64,000 nucleotides of DNA from Tetracentron sinense (Eukaryota; Streptophyta; Magnoliopsida; Trochodendrales; Trochodendraceae): assembly GCA_015143295.1 (NCBI GenBank), contig CM026570.1:20467250-20531249 (forward strand), in the 5' to 3' direction. The notes under the pieces were generated by a model, which ran no database searches, was not told the DNA's origin, and was given only the letters and a program-made list of their open reading frames with translations. Below, piece after piece: positions 1 through 11,815 of this stretch. Position 1 is the first letter of the stretch. Every line of letters begins with the position of its first letter. The translations under genes were made by a program, and so were the position numbers.

Positions 1-1090
1 TTCGGAGTCGAGTCAGGAAAATTTTTAGGCTTTGTGGTACGCCACCGAGTAATCGAGATTGGTCATACTAAAATAAAGTTCATTTGCAAAATGTTCCCTC
101 CAAGAAATTTGAGAGAGTTGAAAGGACTTCAAGGTTGACTTGCTTATATCCAGAGATTCATCTCCACCTTGGCCGAACAATGCCAACCGTTTTCTCAGCT
201 TATGAAGAAGGGAATGCCATTCCATTGGGATCGGGTTTGTTAAAATGCCTTCGATAGTATCAAAACCTATCTCACCAATCCACCAATCCTCATGGGTCCT
301 ATTAAAGGAAAGCCACTTATCTTCTATATAGCAACGCTCGAATGATCTCTTGGAACTCTCCTTGCTCAGCATAACGACCAAGGAAAGGAAAACGCCCAGT
401 ACTATCAAAGCAGGACTTTGGTTGGAGCAGAATGCCAGTACACACTGATAGAAAAAGGCAGTCTGGCTCTCATCTTTACTCTAAAGAAATTAAGGCATTA
501 TATGCTTAAGGATTCGGTTAAACAAATATTCAGAGCCGATCCCCTCAAATAAATAATGTCCCGCCCCACTCTCTCTGGCAGAATAGAAAAATGGGCCGTA
601 CTCTTGTCTGAATTCGAAGTCGAATTCATGCCCCAAAAGGCGATGAAAGGGAAAACCCTTACGGACTTCCTTCTAATACATCCGGTTCCCGCAGACTAAC
701 CACTGGTCACCGACCTCCCTGATGAAGAAGTTATGCATGTACAGGTCAAACCAGGCTGGAAAATGTATTTTGACGGAGCTTCAAGAAGCCCTAATAGAAT
801 CAAGCGCATCAACCCGAAGGATAACAAGTCAGGAGTTGATATTGTTTTTGTCACACTAGATAACGTAATTCTACCATATTCCTTCACACTAACAAAAGAA
901 TGCTCAAATAATGAAGCTAAATACGAGGGCCTGATAACATGTCTTGACTTGGCTCTTGAGATCCCGGTAGATGAACTAATCATCTATGAGGATTCAGAAC
1001 TCGTCATCAAACAGGTCTGAGGTGAATATGTTGTACAAAGAGTTAGCCTCATTCCCTATCAGAGGAGGGTGGACCAACTACTTGGTTAAA
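1..1090 (+). pseudogene. Tat/Ogre-type Ty3 pol fragment (RT C-terminus, RNase H, aRNH)
   Basis: Reading the plus strand from base 2 gives the C-terminal part of a Ty3/gypsy reverse transcriptase: GVESGKFLGFVV, then NLRELKGLQG, AYIQRFIS and FSQLMKKG. The RNase H region follows (TNPPILMGPIKGKP, later KLRHYML). An in-frame stop after GLQG (near 136), another near 238 and frameshifts near 330 break it. From 733 to 1020 an open stretch encodes a second RNase H-like domain: YFDGAS, NNEAKYEGL and YEDSELVIKQV carry the D, E and D positions of the fold. Having two RNase H domains in a row is characteristic of the Tat/Ogre lineage. Homology ends at about 1090 (LIPYQRRVDQLL); no integrase is seen downstream. 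It is a dead element that runs off the left edge of the window. Confidence 0.85.
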
Positions 1091-1116
1091 TACCAAGGTG
1101 CAGCCTCTTCCATGTA

Positions 1117-1865
1117 TGTTGAGGACTTAACAATAAATATAATATAATTTATCAAAATATATATATATTTCAAATATATTTGATTTCAAAATCACTTACG
1201 CAGGCTTTTAGCTTAATGGACTGTCTTACCCCGGAACTTGGATAATCTCTCAATTTAATGAACATGGATTTCTTGTTTGATATTCATCATGACTCAAACA
1301 GCTTTCTAATTATCTAACTGTCACCTTATCGTAGTCCCTCAAGTAGAGAGTACTTAGGTGCAATCAAAACAACCAGATCACTGCTCAGTTATTAATGAAC
1401 TCATCAGATCTAAGGATCATCAAATCTATTCAATGTGAATGAGATACCATCTATCTGATAGTATGTTTATGCAAAAGGTCTCTCATTGAATGCAATCAGT
1501 CAATGTACATTTAAGCACCCATATGCCAATGTATAGTCTTCACTATAATAGTTTGAGATAAAACTACATCTCAACCATTGAAAACATCTAAGCATTGTGG
1601 CGGCCATATAAGTGATGTGCCCAGCTTTACCTATAGCTATGACTATATAAGGTATAAGGAACTGGAAAGTTATATCTACCTGTGTCAGTCCATAACCAAT
1701 CACATAGCTTTCATACAATTTATCCCAGGGACCTTGTTCAATATCTCATATCATATAAATCATCTCATGATCTTGTTCAATTACCCATAATGAATTCACA
1801 ATAGATAAAGAAGATGTCTTTATTAATCTAATCAATAAAAATCTTACAATCTAAATGACTTTTCA
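1117..1865 (-). mobile_element. Probable inserted LTR-like block interrupting the Tat element
   Basis: The pol homology stops abruptly near 1110, and 3'-region repeats of the same element resume near 1866. The intervening 0.75 kb has a different character: AT-rich, no coding homology. It can be bounded by TG at 1117 and CA at 1865. I read it as a solo LTR of another retrotransposon, probably in minus orientation, but no convincing target duplication is visible. Family and exact ends are uncertain. Confidence 0.3.
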
Positions 1866-3385
1866 GGGCATAATGTCTAATACGGCTTAGACAAAAATTA
1901 GAGTCAAAATCATGCTGGCTATGTCAAAAACCCTAAGGGGCGGCTTAGCAAAAATTAGAGCACCAATGACTCGCTAATTTGAAAACCCTAAGGGGTGGAT
2001 TGGGCAAAATTTAGAGTCAAAATCGAAAGGCCCGCTAGACCAAAACTTCAAAAGATGGTTTAGGAAAATTAGGACAAAAAAGCTCGTTAGACTAATACTC
2101 CAAGAATCAGTCTAGGAAAAAGTTAGAGTGATTTGATAGGCTCCTAAATACAAGCTAAAACTATTCACAGTGCTTCAAAAGTCTCCAAATACAAGATTGA
2201 AGTGCAAACCCTCCAAGGTATGAGCGGAAACTACCTATTCGCTCTCAAAATATGAATCAAAGCTTCAAAAGGTTTCAAGATACAAGACCGAAGTCAAAAT
2301 CCTCCTACGTATGAACGGAAACTGTCTATTCGCTCTCAAAATGTGAATTAAAGCTTCAAAAGTCTTCAAGATACAAGACCGAAGTCAAAACCTTCCTAAG
2401 TACGAACGAAAACTACTTATTCGCTTTTAAAACGCAAATCTAAATGCCCCTATCCTAAATTATGTTTGGCATGATCCTATCATGGGTACGTAGGCAGCTT
2501 GAAAAAATCAACTTGGGTTTAGCTAGTTCTTCTAAAAGAACATTATTCTTCCGTGATACAAAATCATCGTTATTATCACTCAATATGGGTAAAACGAAGA
2601 AAACTGCTACTAGGTGTATGAAAAAGAAACCAAAACTCTAAGGAAGGACTTCTCACCATCAAGGGAACGCGCTTAAATGAAACATATCTGCTGACTCTAA
2701 TTGATGGACAACGGAGTATCTTCCCCGACCAATGTATGATTCTCAAAGTAATACCATCCATGAGAATCAAACAAAAGCCTACTAGACCAAAATCTCAAGA
2801 GATGGTCTAGGCAAAGATAAGGGCACCAAAATACCCGCTAAGTTGAAAATCTGAAATGATGACTTAGACAAAAGTTAGGGTAACAAAGCTCGCTAAGTTG
2901 AAAACCCAAAAGGGCGGCTTAGGCAAAAATTAGAGCACCAATAGCTCTCTAAGTTGAAATTCCAAAAGGACTGCTTAGGCAAAAATTAGAGTCAAAATCA
3001 AAATGCCTGCGGGACCAAAACTACAAAAGACGGTCAAGCCAAAAATTAGGGCAACAAAAGGCTCGTTAAACTAACACTCGAAGAGTCAGTTTAGTAAAAA
3101 ATTAGAGTAATTTGATAAGCTCCTGAATATGAGCTAAGAAATTCACCATTTCTCAAAGACTTGCCCCTAAAATACAAGTCTAAACCTTCCTAGGTATGAA
3201 CGGGAACTACCTACTTGTTCTCAAAATACAAGTCTAAACCTTCCTAAATATGAACGGAAACTATCTACTTGTAAATTACGAGTCTAAAATCGCCCCTTGG
3301 AACTACGTTTGGATTGATCCTATCATGGGTACGTAAGCGGCCTGAGAAAATCAATTTGGGTTCAATCAGTTCTTTTAAAAGAACA
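1866..3385 (+). repeat. Direct repeat pair in the 3' region of the Tat element
   Basis: Two related copies, about 1866-2545 and 2780-3385, are separated by about 230 bp. Both hold short sub-repeats of the form GGCTTAGGCAAAAATTAGAG and TCTAAACCTTCCTAGGTATG. Each ends with TCCTATCATGGGTACGTA followed by a stretch ending TTCTNNTAAAAGAACA. A GGGTACGTAGGCAGC-like motif is commonly seen in the non-coding 3' region of Ogre/Tat elements (from memory). No protein is encoded. The block lies between pol and the polypurine tract, as expected for an Ogre 3' untranslated region. Confidence 0.6.
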
Positions 3386-3777
3386 CCAATCCCTCAAGAT
3401 AGAAAAATAGGTCATATCACTTGTAACAAAATGATGATGAGTACAAGACAAAAAAAAAGGGGAGCTCTAGTTCGCGTGGAGTTCCCTTTAAAAGCTCTGG
3501 TTTCTGAGAATGGAAAATGCCATTCTCAGAGATGAAGGGTCCCTTGTATAGGACCCACTAAAATAAATCTTGGCCATCTGTTTCAAAATGGACGACCTAG
3601 ACGGCAGGAGAAGGTATCCCGCCGTCTAATAGTCATGGGGAATAACTCTCATAATGAGGGTTTCTCGAAGGTATCCACTAAGGAACAACCCGCGTAGTGG
3701 GGAGACAATAAGCCTCCTCACACACACTGCCACGTAGTAGGATCTGAATGGTTGAACCATTCTTAGCCGTTCAGATC
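3386..3777 (+). other. Non-coding 3' region before the polypurine tract
   Basis: No ORF with recognisable homology. It holds TTCTGAGAATGGAAAATGCCATTCTCAGA-type self-complementary sequence near 3500-3530, which could form a hairpin in the element transcript, and then GC-richer sequence leading to the polypurine tract. Confidence 0.35.
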
Positions 3778-3788
3778 TTGAGGGGCAT
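3778..3788 (+). other. Polypurine tract of the Tat element
   Basis: The run TTGAGGGGCAT immediately precedes the TGTGGACTGTG that begins the LTR. A purine-rich run directly 5' of the 3' LTR primes plus-strand DNA synthesis in LTR retrotransposons. Confidence 0.55.
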
Positions 3789-3789
3789 T

Positions 3790-5012
3790 TGTGGACTGTG
3801 AAATCTCACCACCCGTAAGGTGGGTTTATGGTACACCTGTCAGCACCAAATCACCACTCATAAAATGAGCGGTTGGGCTTCGCGCATGCCAAAGGCACGT
3901 GCGCTAGCTGGCCAAGGGCTGCCTCACTGCTAGCCCGCCTAGCATTAAATACTGGTAGCAGGACAATTATGCCCCCATGGACACCTCTTTGTGTCAGCCC
4001 TCAGGGGACTGACACGTGGTTAGGGTTTGCCCTTGCTGGTAGACCCCCACTTAAGCTCTGCAGATAGACTCTATGAGTCCATCCGCGGGCCAGTCAATGA
4101 CTAGCCCAGTTTATGACCATAAATGGCCAATGACTCAACCCAGACTAAGGGTTGGACCTATGGTCCCACCCTATCTTGGTCTGCAGATTGATTAAGGTCA
4201 GACACTAGTCCACAGCCCAAATAGGCTTTGGGCTTGACCCAGGCCACAGGTGAGACTCATGATTTCACCCCTTTAATTTGCGAATTGATCAAGGTCAGTC
4301 CTTTCCCAGCTTGTAGTCAGATACTAACTGTCATGTGACAGAGAATCCCCTCTTTTCCTCCAATAATAGAGTGTTATATGACACCCCATTCGAAAGAGGG
4401 AGTAATCTCTCCCCTTTTCTTGGAAGACAAGATTCTTCCCTCTTTTAAAGGGAAACCTTATCAATTCTCGGGTTCTTCTCAGGTTCCCGAAAAAGGGAAA
4501 CCAATTTGGAGTGCTTAAAGAAAAAGAACTCTCATTCAGACTGGATTTTCCCAAGGTAAGGGAAACCAAATGTCAAAGGATAGAGGACTCTCTTTAAACG
4601 GAGAGAACCTTTTTGAACTCCACAAAATGAGGAAGTCAAAGGGGAGTCCAAAAAGGACTCAACAAAAGATATAAAAATGGAGTTTTTCACAAGAAACTCC
4701 CAAGAGACGAGCACAACCCACAAACCAAGAAGCAAAAAAAAAGCACAAAAAGCTTTCTTTTCTTTTACTGGAAAACAACAACCAAGGAGGAAGAAGAAGG
4801 ATATCCCATCAATTGAGAATATCAGGTGAACCCCCAATATGACCACCTCTCTTTCTTTTTTTCTCTTTTTTGAATACAAAGACCTTTATGAGGTATCCTA
4901 TAACGCCCACAGGAATTGGGCAACTCCATTGAATAAATACAAATACTTTATTCAAATATTTGTTCTTCTTCTTAATTAGAGGTTCTTCCCCAAATCGAGA
5001 AGGTAATTAACA
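3790..5012 (+). mobile_element. 3' LTR of the Tat/Ogre-type element
   Basis: It starts TGTGGACTG right after a polypurine tract and can be ended at TTAACA (5012), giving TG...CA ends. A TATA-like box (GATATAAAAA, about 4667-4676) lies in the expected U3 position and an AATAAA polyadenylation signal lies at 4932-4937. The 5' LTR is outside the window, so I cannot compare the pair or confirm the target duplication. ORFs in this span are fortuitous. The 5' edge is well supported; the 3' edge is tentative. Confidence 0.5.
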
Positions 5013-5805
5013 ATTCAGGTATACTCGGATTGGAAGGATAGTCCTCACATAAAATAATAAACTCCAGACAACAATAGAGGTAATCTGACCGCAAGGTTCA
5101 AGATGTCAACCATCAAAAGACCGCTTGAAATTTGCATGTACATAGGGCATGGTTGTTAATCAGGGAGGGTTAGGTGAGAGCTCAAGGGGCGATTGGAGGT
5201 TCAATTGAGGGTGTAGGGAGGGTGGTAGACCTGTTTAGCGCACTGTCCTAGAATGAAGGTAATGCTAGTACTGTAATTCCTTAGATAGGCAAAATTGGTA
5301 ATGGTGGTAAAATATTTACCGCCATATCTAAGATTTTCTTGAAAGAGGGTCTCACCAGTCTGAAAATGGCTATGCGCACAGTTGCTTTTCATAAAAAAAA
5401 GAAATGTCGGTAATGGAATTACTGACATTATCCAACTTTTTGAATTTTTAAATTTTGGCGGGTCATAGGGTCTGGTTTGGGTATGTGGGCCCATGTTATG
5501 GCCCATGAGGGTCTGGTTGCGGGTTTTAGATCACTTGGCCTTAGGTTTTGAATTTTAATGGGCTTGGGGCCTGAGTTTGGTTTAGGGCTAAGGTTGAGTC
5601 ATGGTAGAAGCTAAGTCTTGGTCAGGGCTAGGTTAGGGTTATGGCTGGGTCGTCAAGTCTGGTTAAGGCTAGGCCAAGGTTAAGATTAGAGCTAGGTCAG
5701 GGTTAGTGTTTAGGTCAGGGTTAAGGCTAGGTCAGTGTTAAGGTTGGGTCAGGTCTTGGAACATAAAGCTTTAGAGAGAGATAGGGGTGTAAAATGGGCT
5801 GCTTA
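5013..5805. other. Non-coding; degenerate GGTTAGGGTT-type repeats and possible LTR remnant
   Basis: 5540-5760 is built of degenerate units such as GGTCAGGGTTAAGGCTA. The block ends at 5805 with GGGCTGCTTACA, which resembles the LTR edge GGGTGCTTACA at 55677. It may therefore be a truncated minus-strand remnant of a related Tat LTR. No gene is visible. Confidence 0.3.
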
Positions 5806-5944
5806 CAATGATTTTTCATATTCTAATCCCAAAAGATAATTTCATAATAATTGAGTTTTATATAAAATATAATTCTAGGACAATCCCAACACCAGAATGT
5901 GAATGCTATAAGGAGAAGATTAAGCGATGGCATTGAAGAATGGG

Positions 5945-6160
5945 ACTAATAATCTTTTTTAAGAAGAATATTCCCCTCCTCATACGAGGGAGTGAGTCAT
6001 GTCGCACTCAAAAAGCCCCCTTTAGCTACTATTGAACTCTGGTAAAAAAGGTTTTAACCCATATGGTTATAATTATATTCTAAAAATCAAGGATAGATGC
6101 TTTAACCTTAAGGGTTAGTGAATTTTAACCATAGTTAGAGAGAGTTAAAAGGGGACAAGT
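5945..6160. mobile_element. Left half of a palindromic MITE split by the CACTA element
   Basis: CCCCTCCTCATACGAGGGAG near 5965 is answered, in inverted orientation, by CTCCTCTTTTCATACGAGAG near 24690, directly beyond the right end of the CACTA transposon. The inner part carries TTAACC(A)TAGTTAG-type core sequence. Similar elements occur near 43870-44185. I infer one older MITE into which the CACTA element inserted. Confidence 0.5.
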
Positions 6161-6190
6161 CACTACAAAAAAACTACCGAGCAGTAACGG
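6161..6190 (+). repeat. CACTA left terminal inverted repeat
   Basis: CACTAC start, then GAGCAGTAACGG at the inner edge. It pairs with 24626-24656. CACTA termini are bound and cut by the TNPD transposase. Confidence 0.9.
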
Positions 6191-6655
6191 AATAGTAGTG
6201 ACGGAAATTTTTCCGTCACTAATATTGTACTTATAGTGACGGAAAAGTATGCCATCACTAATGTTTCGTCTCTAATAGGGAATTTGATATTTATTAAAAT
6301 TTTCCCGCATAAATCGAATTTTAGTGATGGAATTATTTCCGTCACTATTAGAAATTAAATAATAGTAACTAGAAAATTGCCGTCACTACTAATATTAGTA
6401 ACGGAGGTTGTGTATGGTAACGGAAAATATTCCGTCACTAAGGGTTAGATTTGATAGTGACGGAATATTTTCCCGCATAAATCGAATTTTAGTGACGGAA
6501 TTATTTCCGTCACTATTAGAAATTAAATAATAGTAACTAGAAAATTGCCGTCACAACTAATATTAGTAACGGAGGTTGTGTATGGTAACGGAAAATATTC
6601 CGTCACTAAGGGTTAGATTTGATAGTGACGGAATATTTTCCGTCACTACTAAGCT
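6176..6655 (+). repeat. Left subterminal repeats with a 168-bp tandem duplication
   Basis: Many copies of AGTGACGGAA and its complement TTCCGTCACT occur, often as back-to-back palindromes. Positions 6304-6471 and 6472-6639 are two almost identical head-to-tail copies of a 168-bp unit starting CCCGCATAAATCG; I saw only a couple of base differences between them (GTGATGG versus GTGACGG, CACTACT versus CACAACT). In En/Spm, subterminal motifs are binding sites for the TNPA protein. Confidence 0.9.
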
Positions 6656-9412
6656 TTACCCGCGAAAATTAGATTGCGATTCCCCAAAATATCTGCTACG
6701 GGTTCCCGCTCTCCTCTTCTCCCTTTATTCTTTCTTCAGTTCGGCAGCAAGAGAAATCTCTCCCGAAATCTCAGTTCGAAGAGCAGCTCCGACTGGCACG
6801 CCCCCATCACCAAGTTCCGGCCGACTCTCCTCTCTCCGGTAGCTCTCTCTCTCTCTCTCTTCCCTTTCTTCTTCTTCTGTTTTATCCATGAAATAGAATA
6901 ATGAAATTTGAGTATAAAGGTAAAAGCATGTCGAAGAAAAATTATCCCCAAACCCTAGCCAAGATTCGTGCATGCTAAACCCAACCACATCATCTTTTTT
7001 TTGAAATAACAAAGGTGCGAACCATTGTTCAGATATCCTTGATCAAAACGAATCCAGAAAGGAAAAATCAGGTCCTAAAGCCTTGGGCTTTCCTCTGAGA
7101 GAGCCTCCTCTCTCTCGCATCAGAAGCTGTTTCTCTCTCTCTCTAGACTAGAAGAACCCAGATCGGAAAGGGCAGAACCAAAGAGCTTGGTTGAAAATAA
7201 ATAAATAAAAATATAAAATCATAGAAGTATTTATGCCAAACATGCACAACGAACATAATCTACAAAGCAAAAGAAAGAAAACCCAATTAATCAACAAAAC
7301 AAAATGGTGTATATTTACGAGCCATAAACAGATTAGTGATTATCATCCCCAAAAAAAATCATTTTAAAGAGAATATAAAAACTTCAAATAACCCACATGC
7401 TGAATTTATTTATTGAGTCTTTAGGTTTATTTTCTTCCATCGACTGTGTTTGTTATTGAGCTATGTACACTGGTTTTCCGGCTACCGTGGTGTTTTTTGA
7501 TGGTACCCTTTTGAGTTTTGAAGTTCCTGTGAAGTGGGTATCTTGATCTGATTGAGTTTTAAGCTGTTTTTCACTTTTTGGGCGATCTAATCGAGGTGGG
7601 TTTTGGATATTCTAAATGGGTTGATTTGATCTTTAAAGAAAATTATAACTCTGGTGTAGATTTAAATTGGGAATTGGTTGTTGCAAGGTTGAAGTTCAAT
7701 AGATGAGGTGAATTAAGAGGATCGGATAATTTTTGACTTCTTTGAATTGGGTTTTGTGGGGTTCTAAATCAATTTTTTTACTAAAAATATCATTTTTTTT
7801 AACTAAAAATATCGTTTTCGACCGCTGCCCCCCCTGCCACCCCCCCGGGCAATCGTAGGGGGGCTCTGCCTAATATTATATATTAAATTTATCGCCTAGG
7901 CATCGCCTAGACGCCTTGACTACACTGATCAAATATCCTTTCTTCTTTTTCATTATTCTCTTCTGGTTTCATGATTCTCTACTGGTTTTGTTTTAATTAA
8001 GTGGATCAACGATGATTCCTTCCCTCTTTTCCTTTTTGTTTGTTTTTATATGTTATTCTTGATTGTTATTTTAGGTTTTTTTTCTTTGAGCGACGAAACC
8101 TTTTTCATTTTTTTATATGTTATTCTTATTTTTTTTTCCTTTGAAGTTTTGCAGTGGTGACATGCAGAGTTTCTCTATTTACAATTTTGCATTTTTTAGG
8201 GTTCCATTCGTCATTGGGGATTCGCAAATTGAAACGCCCAATGTTAGCCATGATTCTAGGATTAATATTTTTAGTTGCATATGCAGAGTTTTCGCCAATT
8301 TAGGGTTTTGGAGTTTTAAATTCGAATTTCAGATTTTATCTTCCAAATCTCATCAGTAGGGGTTTAGGTTCAATTTTTTTGCTACTTTTTGTGTTTGGGA
8401 TGCCCTTCTGATTGATCTTTTTCTCTTTCTTGTTTTTTTAAATTTCTATTGGGGAGAAAAGAGAAAAGCTTATGTCTTTGTGCTTTAAGGCAGGTCTGAG
8501 TTTGTGCATTGCAAGATTTTAAATAAGGTAAGAAAGCTGGATTGGGAAATATGACTATTTTTTAAAAAATTGAAATTTCAATGTTATAGCATTCAAAGAT
8601 CTTTAGGTAATTAGACAATATAGAAATCGAAAGGTGTTAAAAAGAGGGAATAAACCCAATTGCAGAAAACGAGAAATTTTTTTAGTTATATATACATGGA
8701 TGAAATGCCATTTGAGTGGGATGTAAAGTTGTTACATTGTTTTCTACTCATGTTGCAACTCTATTAGGCCGTATAACATGGTCTTGATCCATTTGTAGTT
8801 GGTTATTGTTTAAGGAGTTCTAGTTCATCTGGTTTATTTGTGATGTAATATTTTCCTTGTTCAATGGAAGTCTAGTTCACATGGTTTAATTGGGATTTAA
8901 AAGATGGACCTGCTTCCACTTAATTGATTCTTACTTCAGTAGTGTTTGGAGTTTATTACCTAGATTAAATGCTTGGGAAGCAGAGAAGGGACGGCCAAAA
9001 AATAACATAATAATAAATTTTTGAAGTGGTACCTGACTGCGAGTCCAGGTAAAAACTATTTAGTGATTTTTCATCACTCTAGGGTTTCTTGCTTGGAGTT
9101 AAAACTAATTTTAAAATATGTTTGGTGTTAAAGCCGTTAATGGTTTCTGCAGTGATGGATGGTTTCTTGTTTATAGCAATCATGATTAATGGGATTGAAA
9201 GGATCGTAGCTTGGAGTAAAAGTTTTTATAAAAATTAGGATTGAAAGGATCCTAGCTTATTTGTGATTTCTTTAAAGAAAGAAAATGATGTTGTGAAAAT
9301 TCTTGAGGTTTGGTGTTGCAATGTTGTAAAGGATCCTAGCTTATTCATTATGAGAGTTTCTTTTACTCCATAATTTTTGCAATATCTCTATGTTAAAAAT
9401 CTGTATTTGTTT

Positions 9413-10894
9413 ATGCTTCTAACGATTTATGTTGGTTTGATCTATCTTATGCATGATTTTTACACCCCATTTGCTTCGGATAGAATAATTAGGAATGCTA
9501 AGAAATTATGAATAGTATGAGAATGCTAAGAAATTATGAATAGTACGAGAATGCTAAGAAATTCTCACTTTGAAGTTTAGACTACTTAATTTGACTGGCA
9601 ATTGAACCTAGGGTGGCTTCATTCCCCTATAATTCAAACCTTCTAATTACTTTTTTTTTCTTCTTCTTAGAGTTTAAGAAATTGCATTAAAGTGTATGAA
9701 TCTTAAAGGAGATACTCTCATCCGATTTGCAATTAGATTTAAAACAATGTGCGGTCTTACCCCTAGTTGGGATTTAAAACAATGCGCGGTCTTACCCCTA
9801 GTTGGGGAAGGTATGTCCAAAAAATATAGAATTTGACTTGTTTTCAATCCAATGACCATACCTTTTTGACATTCCCACTTTCTATCCCATCCTCTTGTTG
9901 GTTAGTATTGTGGTCAGATGTTCAAGAGAGCTTCTATAGTAGAGATTCGTTTGATCAATATAACATCCAATTATTTCCTATTTGATATGTTATTCTCAGG
10001 TTATGAATGGAGGACTAAAGAATCAATTATATTCAAATACTAGAGAGATAAGTTGCTGGGGGTAGTTTTATCCGTATAAATTAAAATAGGGAATCCCACA
10101 ACCTTGCTAGGGCTGCTCTTTGATTGACTCTCGGTGAGTCAACCGAACCTTCTAATACCATATGCAATTAGAATTTTATAGGCTCTATACTCGATTGCGA
10201 GCCCCCCTCTGTATGTTTTCTTCTCTTGCTTAAATGATATAGTGGATTGCCAAAAAAAAAAAAAGAATTTATAAAAGGGAGATCCTTTTAAAATTACCAT
10301 TTTTGGTGTGTACTAGTAATTGAATAAGCCAACCTAACAATGCTATAAATAGGACGGTGGGGCCCGTGGGGGCATCGGCCCTTTACATTTATTATTAGGA
10401 ATTGATGGTCGAAGAACTACTACACACAACAAGAGAATCAAAAAATTTCAACTTATTGGGGCCTCCTAGGGAGGGGAGCTCTCTCTCTCTTCATTTTATA
10501 GGATAAGAGAGTGTTTACAGTAACAATGTTGTAAATAGAAATTAGATTTTTGAATGGTAATATAAGGGGTTTGGGGATCACAAGTCATTTTCTATCTATC
10601 TGGTCTGAACTTTTCCTTCCAAGGTAAACACCCACTCTTTATATCTAACACCATTCATCACTCACTTTTATTCAAGATTGGTTCATCCAACTCTTCTCAC
10701 AACAAAGATCCAAGAGTAGTTGAGAGAGAGATATGCTGTATTTTTTTATACTTCTAACGTTTATGTCGGTTTGATCTATCTTATCTATGATTTTTACACC
10801 CCATTTGCTTCGGATGAATAATTAGGAATGCTAAGAAATTATGAATAGTATGAGAATGCTAAGAAATTCTCACTTTGAAGTTTAGACTACTTAA
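9413..10894 (+). repeat. Direct repeat pair with an inner 30-bp tandem unit
   Basis: 9413-9589 and 10749-10894 are near-identical, running from CTTCTAACG...TTATGT to AGTTTAGACTACTTAA. Inside, the unit AATGCTAAGAAATTATGAAT... of about 30 bp is present three times in the left copy and twice in the right copy, which accounts for most of the length difference. Confidence 0.8.
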
Positions 10895-11635
10895 AGAGCA
10901 ATGGGCAATAATTAGCTAACAGATACTTTTTGTGTATGGTCAAGGATAGAACCATAGATCATTTGTTACTTAATTGTCCTCTAGTTAGTTGGATTTATTT
11001 CCATTTCATATCCTGCCAGGGGGTGCATTCCCTCTCAGCTTCAAGTACCTAATCTCTAGTTGGATCTTGAGAGGTGTGGATGCCTCTTTGAGCATTCTGT
11101 GAAGGCTTCTTCTGGGAGCTATTACTTGAGTGTATGGAGAGGAACAGAAGGGAATTTGACAACACCTCCTTTCTAGTTGAGAGAATCGAACACAGAGAAC
11201 CAACCACACACACAACCTTATATTGAAAATCAGGGGGTAGCAGTAGTCTATAACTTGAATAACATAAACCAAATATTTTTTTTGCTTATGACAAAAAAAG
11301 AAGAAATGTAGTCTATGGGTTTAACATTCTAAATATCTGAGTCACTGTATCTAAACTGGAGTTGAATAAGTTGAAGAAAATGATGTTTGAAGTGAATTTC
11401 TTTACAACTTAGAAATGCATATATTCCTATCTCCAAGAACAAAACAATTGGTAATGCGCTTAATATCTGTAGTTCAATCTGCATCTTTTTATCAGTTATT
11501 CCCTTCAAGTTTAAGTAGTTTTTTCATCACCATATTGCTCAAGGTTTTCACTTTTGCAATCAATTATAGATCTTATGCAAATGTTCTTTTTCCTAAGTAA
11601 CACGATGTGTTGTAATATATAAATGACTAATATCC

Positions 11636-11815
11636 AGATTATATGTTGCCAGTGCATGGCATTTTGTGCAGCATTACTGAAGCTGTAAGCAATTGAAAAA
11701 ACTTTAATATGCATATCTAGTTCAATACATGATGCAGGACCACTTGATTATATGTTTCCAATGCATGGCATTACCAATTCAAAAACTTTAATCTGCATTT
11801 CTAGTTCAATACAAT
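11636..11815 (+). repeat. Short partial direct duplication
   Basis: GTTGCCAGTGCATGGCATT... at about 11645 and GTTTCCAATGCATGGCATTA at about 11754 start two related segments. Both continue into AACTTTAATNTGCAT and CTAGTTCAATACA. A third short match (AGTGCATGGCATTACCA) occurs at 20951 within the TNPA intron. Confidence 0.6.

Noticed and set aside
4324-4879. Overlapping minus-strand ORFs of 81 and 115 residues
   Set aside because: They lie in the 3' LTR of the Tat element, show no domain and have low-complexity composition.
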